Below are positions 1 to 5,601 of a stretch of 5,601 nt of DNA, in pieces. The position numbers and the translations under genes were made by a program. Position 1 is the stretch's first letter, and each line of letters starts with the position of its first letter. The stretch spans positions 1 through 5,601 of the forward strand of contig JAUWQS010000128.1 of the NCBI GenBank assembly GCA_030610915.1, read 5' to 3'. The DNA comes from Pseudomonadota bacterium. Lineage in GTDB: Bacteria; Desulfobacterota; Syntrophia; Syntrophales; JADFWA01. The notes below the pieces were generated by a model. That model saw only the letters and a list, made by a program, of their open reading frames with translations, made no database searches and was not told the DNA's origin.

Positions 1-884
1 TCCTTGATCTCCTCGCGAACCCATTCGAGTGACTTTATCCCGGCGCCTCGTCTGTCTGTAACCTTGATGATATGAAAACCTACAGGGGATTCGATAATGC
101 CGCTTATTTCGCCATTTCTTAGATTGAAGGCAACTTCGTTCACTGCTGGAAACATAACGCCCTTTTCGACAAAACCAAGGTCGCCCCCCAATTTTGCGGC
201 GGGTCCATTGGAATACTTGTTTGCCAGAAACTCGAAAGATTCCCCCTCCATCAACCTCTTATGAATCAACCCTGCATCCGCCTTAAGTTTAAGCCTCTCT
301 TCCATACCGGAGCGCTGCGGGATAACAATGAGTATCTGTTTTATCCTGACCGCTTCCTTTCCCTCATAATCCTCTCTGTGCTTACGATAATAATCGCCGA
401 TCTCCTCATCTGTAACGGAGACTTTAGACTTTACGCTCACCCCTACCAGCCTTATCTTCATCAGGTGTTCTTCAACCTCTTTTTTGTATGCCGGAAAACT
501 GCTTCCCTCCTTTGCGAGAACCTTTTTAAAGTCTTCCATCTTGATATTTCTTTTAGAGATCACATCTTCAATAGTCTCCGCAACGTCCTTTTCTTTTATA
601 ACAATCCCCAGCCTCTTCGCCTCTTGTTTTACAAGGATGTCATTAATCAGTTTGTTCAGCATCGCCGACATGGTCTGGGCAACAACCTCTTCTCTATTTT
701 CTCCGCTGTTAAGCTTATCTGTCTTTTTTAGATATGGTTCAACGGCGCTGTTCAATTCAGAAAGGGTTACAATCTCATCATTTACAACAGCCACAATCCT
801 GTCGACAATCCTGGCATTCAGCGGGACGGCTAAAACCATCACCGCTAAGCAGATTAATATAGACGCTTTCAATCTTTTCTTCAT
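1..884 (-). CDS. surA: SurA-type periplasmic chaperone / peptidyl-prolyl cis-trans isomerase, 3' end outside window
   Basis: Likely a periplasmic chaperone that binds unfolded outer-membrane proteins and passes them to the outer-membrane assembly machinery, with a parvulin (PpiC) domain. Translation from the ATG at 884-882 gives 294 residues open to the window edge. Residues 1-24 form a Sec signal peptide: a KKR n-region, a hydrophobic stretch about 8-20, and probable cleavage after LNA. The mature start, RIVDRIVAVVNDEIVTLSEL (25-44), is the classic SurA N-terminal motif. A helical chaperone domain runs to about residue 170. The PpiC domain spans about 178-276, with IKQILIV (181-187), GGDLGF (233-238) and GFHIIKV (269-275). 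Relatives are roughly 310-330 residues long, so about 20-35 residues are probably missing. The start is supported by the signal peptide and an AGGTGG ribosome binding site 5 nt upstream. It follows the lipoprotein parvulin gene after a 207-bp gap. The family assignment is firm; true SurA function rather than another SurA-like parvulin is inferred. Confidence 0.9.
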   Translation of the reverse strand, partial: MKKRLKASILICLAVMVLAVPLNARIVDRIVAVVNDEIVTLSELNSAVEPYLKKTDKLNSGENREEVVAQTMSAMLNKLINDILVKQEAKRLGIVIKEKDVAETIEDVISKRNIKMEDFKKVLAKEGSSFPAYKKEVEEHLMKIRLVGVSVKSKVSVTDEEIGDYYRKHREDYEGKEAVRIKQILIVIPQRSGMEERLKLKADAGLIHKRLMEGESFEFLANKYSNGPAAKLGGDLGFVEKGVMFPAVNEVAFNLRNGEISGIIESPVGFHIIKVTDRRGAGIKSLEWVREEIK

Positions 885-889
885 ACCTG

Positions 890-895
890 CCACCT
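890..895 (-). promoter_or_regulatory. Ribosome binding site of the SurA-like gene
   Basis: On the minus strand the hexamer AGGTGG lies 5 nt before the ATG at 884-882. It is a good Shine-Dalgarno match and fixes this start, which also begins a well-formed signal peptide. A short inverted repeat (GATTC, 3-nt loop, GAATC; 901-913) lies just upstream in the leader. Its role, if any, is unknown. Confidence 0.75.
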
Positions 896-926
896 ATGGG
901 GATTCGATGAATCGTAAGCGCGCACT

Positions 927-953
927 GCAGAGCTCGCAGAGAGCGCAGAGAAA
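927..953. repeat. Three tandem 9-bp GCAGAG-type repeats
   Basis: Three consecutive 9-bp units, GCAGAGCTC, GCAGAGAGC and GCAGAGAAA, occupy these positions, each beginning with an exact GCAGAG. From memory, GCAGAG/CTCTGCG runs of this kind recur between genes in many environmental bacterial genomes, which suggests a dispersed repeat family. That recollection was not checked here. The repeat lies in the leader of the SurA-like gene, about 40-70 nt upstream of its start, so it would be transcribed with that gene if the promoter is further upstream. No function is claimed. Confidence 0.6.
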
Positions 954-1001
954 ATATTCTTGTAAGCCAAGGACTAAAGTCGCTTCGCTCCAAAATGTTC
1001 C

Positions 1002-1091
1002 GTTTGAAACTTGACATTAGAAATTAGAAATTTGGGAAGGATGAAACGAGGGTACAAAAGCATGAGCCCAAATTTCCAATTTCCAATTTCA
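1002..1091. repeat. Intergenic hairpin repeat, copy A (short form)
   Basis: Two 25-nt arms, 1012-1036 and 1067-1091, are inverted repeats with 22 of 25 positions matching around a 30-nt loop. The arms are AT-rich and built on a GAAATTGG-like motif. Two of the three mismatches become G-U pairs in RNA made from the minus strand, the direction of the genes. The right arm ends at the base next to the stop codon of the parvulin lipoprotein gene (1092-1094). The first 35 bases (1002-1036) match 2112-2146 at 31 of 35 positions, and the segment GTACAAAAGCATGAG (1052-1066) is identical to 2271-2285. This is therefore one member of a repeat family represented twice in the window. It has no T-run after the stem and no transposase, so it resembles a REP- or MITE-like element rather than an intrinsic terminator. 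Family identity is unknown. Confidence 0.8.
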
Positions 1092-2087
1092 TCACGTATC
1101 TGCCTTCATCAGGAGGTCACGATTAATCTCGATCACTGCCTCCGACCTCAATTTCTTCAACCACCTCATATATTCGCATCTCCCTTTTTCTTTATACAGT
1201 TCAGATATAATTCCATTCTTTGCCTCTGAAAAGCTTATTTTTTTCGTGCCATCTTTCTTTAGAACCTTAAAGATATGATAGCCATAGGTGGTCTTAACCA
1301 CATTGCTGATCTTGCCTGGCGGCAAGGAAAACACGACATTGTCAAAGGACTCCGGCATTATCCCGCGACAGAAAACCCCGAGATCACCACCCCTGACACC
1401 TTCGGGTCCGGTAGAAACCTCCTTCGCAATTTTAGCAAAGTTTTCACCACTCTTCAATCTTTCCAGAATATCTTCCGCTTCTTTCCGGTTCCGGACGACA
1501 ATTTGAACGACATGAACCCGTTCCCCAGATATATACTTTTCAGAATGATTTTGATAATATTCAAGAGCCTCATTCTCTGTGACAGTAATGACGGAATTCA
1601 CATCGCGCTGAATCAGCTTTTCAAGTATCAACCTTTTTCTAAGCTCTTCCTTCCATATATCATAATCCAACTTCCCTCCCGTAAATATCTTATCAAAACC
1701 GCCATTGGGATAATCTTTCTTTATCTCTTCAATCCCCTGACACAGCTCTTCATCGTTAACTGATAAAGATAGCTTTTGGGCGCGAAGAAGCATAATTTTT
1801 TCATCGATAAGTTTGTTTAATATTTCTTCTTTCAGCCGCTTTGCTTCATCCTTCTTCAGTGGCATCGCGCCGCCCATAACATCCATATCTCTTTTAAGTA
1901 TCCCGCTAAAATCATTGAGAGAAATACCTTCCCCGTCAACGGTTGCGACATATTTTCCCGCAGTGTCATTTACACCCTGACAGCCGGATGAGACCATAAA
2001 AACCATAATGCAAAAAAACAGAAATAGCCGGCTGCCGAAGGGCAGATATGTCCGGTACCTGGAGCTGTGACTAAATATGGTAAACAT
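1092..2087 (-). CDS. Parvulin-type (PpiC/SurA-like) peptidyl-prolyl cis-trans isomerase lipoprotein
   Basis: Probable membrane-anchored periplasmic foldase catalysing cis-trans isomerisation of prolyl bonds and/or acting as a chaperone for exported proteins. From the ATG at 2087-2085 the product has 331 residues. An n-region carrying several Arg is followed by a hydrophobic stretch (21-33) and VSSGC, a plausible but weak lipobox with Cys36 as the lipidated residue (Ser rather than Leu at -3). The mature start reads VATVDGEGISLNDF (47-60), typical of SurA/PpiC N-domains, followed by a charged helical domain to about 185. The PpiC domain covers about 188-278, with VHVVQIVV (191-198), GGDLGVF (233-239) and YGYHIFKV (268-275), then a helical tail. 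The frame stays open upstream for 78 more codons to an ATG at 2321, but those are repeat DNA and would bury the signal peptide, so I reject that start. No strong Shine-Dalgarno precedes 2087. The gene lies 250 bp after mfd and 207 bp before the SurA-like gene. Family is confident; substrate and exact start are less so. Confidence 0.88.
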   Translation of the reverse strand: MFTIFSHSSRYRTYLPFGSRLFLFFCIMVFMVSSGCQGVNDTAGKYVATVDGEGISLNDFSGILKRDMDVMGGAMPLKKDEAKRLKEEILNKLIDEKIMLLRAQKLSLSVNDEELCQGIEEIKKDYPNGGFDKIFTGGKLDYDIWKEELRKRLILEKLIQRDVNSVITVTENEALEYYQNHSEKYISGERVHVVQIVVRNRKEAEDILERLKSGENFAKIAKEVSTGPEGVRGGDLGVFCRGIMPESFDNVVFSLPPGKISNVVKTTYGYHIFKVLKKDGTKKISFSEAKNGIISELYKEKGRCEYMRWLKKLRSEAVIEINRDLLMKADT

Positions 2088-2152
2088 CTTAAAAATATGT
2101 AACCATTCACGGCTTGAAACTTGAAATTGGAAAGTAGAAATTTGGGAGAGAT

Positions 2153-2207
2153 GTCTGCGTGCACCTGCCTGTAGCGTCCGCGACGCAGACAGGGGCACGC
2201 ACAGGCA
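2153..2207. repeat. GC-rich palindromic module inside repeat copy B
   Basis: A strong stem-loop can be drawn here. GCGTGC (2157-2162) pairs with GCACGC (2195-2200), CCTGT (2168-2172) with ACAGG (2189-2193), and GCGTC (2174-2178) with GACGC (2182-2186) around a CGC loop. Alternative pairings also exist: GTCTGCGT (2153-2160) with ACGCAGAC (2183-2190), and TGCCTGT (2166-2172) with ACAGGCA (2201-2207). The base composition is sharply richer in GC than the AT-rich arms around it, and the block is absent from copy A, which suggests a separate module inserted into the element. Confidence 0.7.
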
Positions 2208-2236
2208 AGGATGAAGCAAGTTTACGAAAGGAATTA

Positions 2237-2258
2237 GTCGAGTAGTTAACCACTCGAC
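2237..2258. repeat. 22-bp near-perfect palindrome inside repeat copy B
   Basis: GTCGAGT (2237-2243) and ACTCGAC (2252-2258) are exact inverted repeats around GTTAAC (2245-2250), itself palindromic. Only the pair 2244/2251 (A and C) breaks the symmetry. It lies in the second block present in copy B and absent from copy A. It could form a cruciform or short hairpin, or bind a dimeric protein. No known operator is recognised. Confidence 0.65.
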
Positions 2259-2337
2259 CAAACGTTGACAGTACAAAAGCATGAGGCCAAATTTCCAATT
2301 TCTATTTTCCAATTTCAACATTCCCTGAACCCTTACA

Positions 2338-5300
2338 TCAGTTGCTCAACTCCTTAAGCAGACCCTTGGCATGTCTTAAGACCTCATCGCCATCAAGAGA
2401 CGGTATAGGAATATAGAGCCTGAAATCGGGTGTAAATCTTATCTTGCTTGTCTTTTTGCGTGAAAGCTCAATTATCTTTTCCGGATTAATGGGACTCTTC
2501 TCGCTAAAAGAGATGGACAGGTTTTCCCCATCATACTCCATCTTCTTGCCTGAAATACCCTTCAACAGATTTCTGACGCTGATAATCTCCAGAAGATTTT
2601 CCACCTGGGGGACGATAAACCCATAGCAATCGAAAAGCTCCTCTCTGATCTCATCGAGTTCCTCATCCGTTGCAGCCATGGATATCCTTTTATAAGTTAC
2701 AAGCCTGCTGTGCATGTCTGTAATATAGTTGTCAGGAATGAAGGCAGGGAGTCCAAGGAGAATTTCCGGCGTTATCTCCGCTTCGGGAATCTTTTCCCCC
2801 TTAAGTTCCTTAATTGTCCTTTCCATCAGCTCTGTATAAAGCTCATAGCCCACAGCGGAGACAGGGCCCGATTGCGACGTCCCGAGGAGATTCCCCGCTC
2901 CCCTTATCTGCATGTCGTGGGAGGCAATCCTGAAACCTGAACCGGGCTCGGAAAACTCCTTGATCACACTGAGCCTCTTCCTGGCATCCTTTGAGAGCAT
3001 CGCCCCCTGTGGAATCAAGAGATATGCGTATGCCTCCTCCGTCGACCTTCCCACCCTTCCCCTGAGCTGGTACAACTGGGAAAGCCCCAACCTCTCCGCA
3101 TGATTTATAATTATGGTATTCGCCGTCGGGATATCGATCCCCGACCCTATAATCGTTGTGCAAACGAGGACATTGTATTCCCGGCGGAGATATTTGACCA
3201 TGACATTCTCAAGTTCCCTGCTTTTCATCCGACCATGAGCCACACCAACCCTGGCCTCAGGAACCAGCCCTTCCACAAATCGCGCCATGGTGTATATCGA
3301 GTGTACCCTGTCATGGAGAAAGAAGACCTGTCCCCCTTTCTCAATCTCCTGTCGGATTGCGTTTCTTATCGCGTCCTCATCAAATTCGAGGATGTATGTT
3401 CTTATAGAGAGCCGATCCTCCGGTGGCGTATTGATGATCGATAGATCGCGCATCCCCACAAGCGACAGATGGAGCGTTCTCGGTATGGGGGTTGCCGTCA
3501 GCGTAAGCACATCGACGAGGGCGCACAACTTCTTCAGCTTTTCTTTGTGACTGACACCGAAACGGTGTTCCTCATCTATCACAACGAGTCCAAGGTTTTT
3601 AAAAGCAACATCTTTCTGCAAAATGCGGTGGGTGCCGATCACAATATCCGCCAGTCCTCTGTTTATCGTCTCCACAATCTCCTTTTGCTCCGCCCTTGTC
3701 TTAAACCGGTTCAGAACCTCGACGCGGATGGGATATTTTTCAAATCTCCCGGCAAAAGTCTGATAATGCTGCTCTGCCAGGATCGTCGTGGGAACCAGGA
3801 TAGCTACCTGTTTCCCGTCCATTGCAGTCCTGAAAGAGGCCCGCAGCGCCACCTCGGTCTTTCCGAATCCGGCATCTCCGCATATCAGCCTGTCCATCGG
3901 CCTGGGATCACTCATATCAAGATTGACATCCTCGATAGCCTTTGCCTGATCCGGCGTCTCATCATACTCAAAGGAGGAAGAAAACTCATCATAATATCTG
4001 CCGGTTTGAGAAAACCCATACCCCTTCATTACCTCCCTGGCAGCATAGATAGAGACAAGCTCTTCCGCAACTTCCCTCACAGATTCCTTCACCCTCTTTT
4101 TGACCCTGTCCCAGGAGGAACCACCCAATTTATCCATTTTCGGGGCATAACCGTCAGGACCGATATATCTCTGGATCTGATCCAGGCGGTTGACGGGGAT
4201 ATAGAGCTTATCGCCTCCCATGTACTCGATAATAAGAAAATCATTTTCGATCTTTCCGACTGACAGCTTTTCAAGCCCTACGTATTTACCTATGCCTTGA
4301 TCCGTATGGACGACGAAGTCACCTTCCTTTAACTCACCGAATGATTTAAGAAAATATCCCTCTCTGATCGACTTTGATCTTCTCTTTTTTCCTGCCTTTT
4401 TGCCGAAAATTTCTTCCTCGCTGATAACAACGATTCTCAGAGCCGGGAAACTAAACCCCCCGGTTATCTTACCCTCCCTTAAGACAAGCTTTCCTGTGCC
4501 ATTGTGCCGGGCGAGGTCGGACAGTATGGGGGCGCTTGCCATGGTGACGGGAAGGGAATATCCCTCGAGCAGGTGGGATATTCTTTGAATCTCTTCTCCT
4601 CCGCCGCATAGAAAAGATACGAGATTTCCGTCGTCCATCCACTCTCTGATCCTTTCCACAATAGGGGATAGAAGACCATCCTCCTCGCTTCCTTTAGTTG
4701 CTTCACTTCTCAAACCGGCAACGGTTTCCATATCAAACCTGACGGTGTCACAGCTCTTCTCATCATCCATGCCGATCTCCAGACTTTCAACATATATCTT
4801 TTGAAAATTCTTGAAGCATTCGGAGATGTCCGCCGGCGATGCATGAAAAGATTCCCTTTCGAGATAGAATTTGTCTTCTCTTTCAGCCCTGAGCAGGAGA
4901 CTGTCCAGGTTATTTACTATTTTTTCTTCAGATTGCCCTATGGCGGCAAAGTCGTCGAAGATTATAACGCTGTTCCCTGGAACATAATCAAAAACAGTAT
5001 CGAGAGTTTCGTAGAAGAGAGGGAAAAGCAGCGGGTTGATCGAGGCAGCATCGTTTTCAATCATTTCGCCGATGCGATTCCGTGTCGTCGTGGGAATGCC
5101 TAATTCACCCGCCCTCTTCTTCAGGTTGGCCATGGCCTGCCGATGTGCGTCTCCTGACAGAATGAGCTCTCTTGCGGGGGTGAGAATGAACTCATCGGTT
5201 TCCAGTGTGGACCTTTGCGAAACCGCATCAAAGACCCTGATCGATTCCAATTCATCCCCCATAAAGACCATCCTGTAAGGCGCCGCCGAAATCGGGGGAA

Positions 5301-5601
5301 AAACATCCATTACATGACCTCTTACGCTGAACTCCCCCTTCTCTCCGATCAGGGATACCCTTCTGTAGCCCCCTTCAGCTAATTTTCCGATAAGATTATC
5401 CCTCTCTAAGATATCCCCGATGGAGATAGTCTCGATATAATCCTGAAAAATATGTCTTGGAATAACCTTTTGAAGAAGGGCGCCAAGCGGGATGACAAAT
5501 ACGGCAGGTTTGCCCGAAACCAGCCTGAAGAGAGCGTCTGCCCTTTCCCATTCCACATCCTTTTCGTAGGAAAAGATACCGGTCGACATTATCTTCCACG
5601 G
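2338..5601 (-). CDS. mfd: Transcription-repair coupling factor Mfd, 5' end outside window
   Basis: ATP-driven DNA translocase that pushes off RNA polymerase stalled at DNA damage and recruits UvrA to start nucleotide excision repair. The window shows 1087 residues with a complete C-terminus. The first codons (PWKI, then Met at 5589) continue an interior frame, and the family is about 1150-1180 residues, so roughly 80-95 are missing. Counting that Met as 1: the UvrB-like UvrA-binding region has GYRRV (74-78) and GEFSVRGHVMDVFPP (85-99). The RNA polymerase-interacting, CarD-like domain is about 415-480 (GDFVVHTDQGIGKYVG, YIPVNRLDQI). The translocase has Walker A GDAGFGKT (571-578), DEEH (672-675), LTLTATPIPRTL (695-706), motif V (811-826) and QLRGRVGR (841-848). 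The TRG segment is RGAGNLLGTSQSG (896-908). The C-terminal D7 domain runs about 940-1083 (GLPAFIPDNYI). One oddity is Gly815 in motif V, where I expect Glu. The stop is TGA at 2340-2338; the next gene starts 250 bp downstream. Confidence 0.97.
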   Translation of the reverse strand, partial: PWKIMSTGIFSYEKDVEWERADALFRLVSGKPAVFVIPLGALLQKVIPRHIFQDYIETISIGDILERDNLIGKLAEGGYRRVSLIGEKGEFSVRGHVMDVFPPISAAPYRMVFMGDELESIRVFDAVSQRSTLETDEFILTPARELILSGDAHRQAMANLKKRAGELGIPTTTRNRIGEMIENDAASINPLLFPLFYETLDTVFDYVPGNSVIIFDDFAAIGQSEEKIVNNLDSLLLRAEREDKFYLERESFHASPADISECFKNFQKIYVESLEIGMDDEKSCDTVRFDMETVAGLRSEATKGSEEDGLLSPIVERIREWMDDGNLVSFLCGGGEEIQRISHLLEGYSLPVTMASAPILSDLARHNGTGKLVLREGKITGGFSFPALRIVVISEEEIFGKKAGKKRRSKSIREGYFLKSFGELKEGDFVVHTDQGIGKYVGLEKLSVGKIENDFLIIEYMGGDKLYIPVNRLDQIQRYIGPDGYAPKMDKLGGSSWDRVKKRVKESVREVAEELVSIYAAREVMKGYGFSQTGRYYDEFSSSFEYDETPDQAKAIEDVNLDMSDPRPMDRLICGDAGFGKTEVALRASFRTAMDGKQVAILVPTTILAEQHYQTFAGRFEKYPIRVEVLNRFKTRAEQKEIVETINRGLADIVIGTHRILQKDVAFKNLGLVVIDEEHRFGVSHKEKLKKLCALVDVLTLTATPIPRTLHLSLVGMRDLSIINTPPEDRLSIRTYILEFDEDAIRNAIRQEIEKGGQVFFLHDRVHSIYTMARFVEGLVPEARVGVAHGRMKSRELENVMVKYLRREYNVLVCTTIIGSGIDIPTANTIIINHAERLGLSQLYQLRGRVGRSTEEAYAYLLIPQGAMLSKDARKRLSVIKEFSEPGSGFRIASHDMQIRGAGNLLGTSQSGPVSAVGYELYTELMERTIKELKGEKIPEAEITPEILLGLPAFIPDNYITDMHSRLVTYKRISMAATDEELDEIREELFDCYGFIVPQVENLLEIISVRNLLKGISGKKMEYDGENLSISFSEKSPINPEKIIELSRKKTSKIRFTPDFRLYIPIPSLDGDEVLRHAKGLLKELSN

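Larger units (their letters stand above)
2112..2318. repeat. Intergenic hairpin repeat, copy B (enlarged form with nested palindromes)
   Basis: The outer arms 2121-2142 and 2297-2318 are inverted repeats matching at 21 of 22 positions, with the same GAAATTGG-like motif as copy A. Three parts are shared with copy A: the left end (31 of 35), a central AAGGATGAARCRAG segment (2207-2220 against 1037-1050), and GTACAAAAGCATGAG (2271-2285) plus the following right arm. Relative to A, copy B holds two extra blocks, 2147-2206 and 2221-2270, each containing its own inverted repeat. It lies 19 nt after the mfd stop codon and fills most of the gap before the lipoprotein gene. It encodes no transposase. 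It is read here as a non-coding composite repeat; mechanism and family are unknown. Confidence 0.8.

Noticed and set aside
891..1011. Sigma-70 promoter for the SurA-like gene
   Set aside because: I found only weak matches (for example TTGGCT and an AT-rich patch near AATATT) without convincing -10 and -35 elements at proper spacing, so no promoter is annotated.
261..1014. Two overlapping plus-strand open frames (261-731 and 484-1014)
   Set aside because: They are antisense to the SurA-like gene, whose signal peptide, SurA motif and PpiC domain are clear. The second also runs through the intergenic repeat. No domain is seen in either.
1012..1091. Rho-independent terminator after the lipoprotein gene
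   Set aside because: The stem is AT-rich with a 30-nt loop, and no T-run follows the 3' arm in the gene direction.
192..2087. Loss of a catalytic histidine in both parvulins (Gln in VVQIVV and IKQILIV where other parvulins have His-Ile-Leu)
   Set aside because: Many SurA-type parvulins carry Gln at this position, and both proteins keep the later conserved His in the G(F/Y)HI motif. It is not evidence of inactivity.
2237..2258. Possible integron attC or attachment site, because of the GTTAAC core inside an inverted repeat
   Set aside because: No properly spaced pair of RYYYAAC and GTTRRRY boxes is found, and no integrase or gene cassette is present. GTTAAC here is simply the centre of a palindrome.
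927..2318. CRISPR array or direct repeat-spacer structure
   Set aside because: The repeats are either a 9-bp tandem or two large hairpin elements about 1.1 kb apart. There is no regular repeat-spacer pattern and no cas gene.
3469..4263. Open 264-codon frame on the plus strand
   Set aside because: It lies entirely antisense to the conserved translocase core of mfd and its translation shows no recognisable domain. It is a by-product of mfd codon use.

Overview
The window is about 5.6 kb of chromosomal-looking DNA from a Gram-negative bacterium. It carries three genes, all on the minus strand, separated by two repeat-filled gaps. In transcription order they are mfd (transcription-repair coupling factor, 5' end outside the window), a parvulin-type peptidyl-prolyl isomerase lipoprotein, and a SurA-type periplasmic parvulin/chaperone (3' end outside the window). 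A SurA homologue with a Sec signal peptide and a lipoprotein parvulin imply an outer membrane and a periplasm. The mfd / parvulin / parvulin order, the moderate GC content and the style of intergenic repeat suggest a deltaproteobacterial (Desulfobacterota) or related anaerobe lineage. That placement is an inference from memory, not a computed result.

Layout from low to high coordinate: 1-884 SurA-like gene (294 codons visible); 885-1091 a 207-bp gap with a ribosome binding site, a three-copy 9-bp tandem repeat and hairpin repeat copy A; 1092-2087 parvulin lipoprotein gene (331 codons); 2088-2337 a 250-bp gap almost filled by hairpin repeat copy B, which is enlarged by two further palindromes; 2338-5601 mfd (1087 codons visible, complete C-terminus). 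No stretch longer than 300 bases lacks a gene, and I see no RNA genes, CRISPR array, insertion sequence or plus-strand gene.

Functionally, Mfd removes RNA polymerase stalled at DNA lesions and recruits UvrA. The two parvulins probably help fold and deliver outer-membrane and periplasmic proteins. They share orientation with mfd but no obvious biochemical pathway. The genes may be co-transcribed, although the 207 and 250 bp gaps leave room for separate promoters.

The genes look ordinary. The most unusual content is the pair of related hairpin repeats lying just 3' of mfd and just 3' of the lipoprotein gene. Copy B matches copy A at both ends and in its middle, but carries two extra blocks, each containing its own inverted repeat. 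I found no convincing new biological system.
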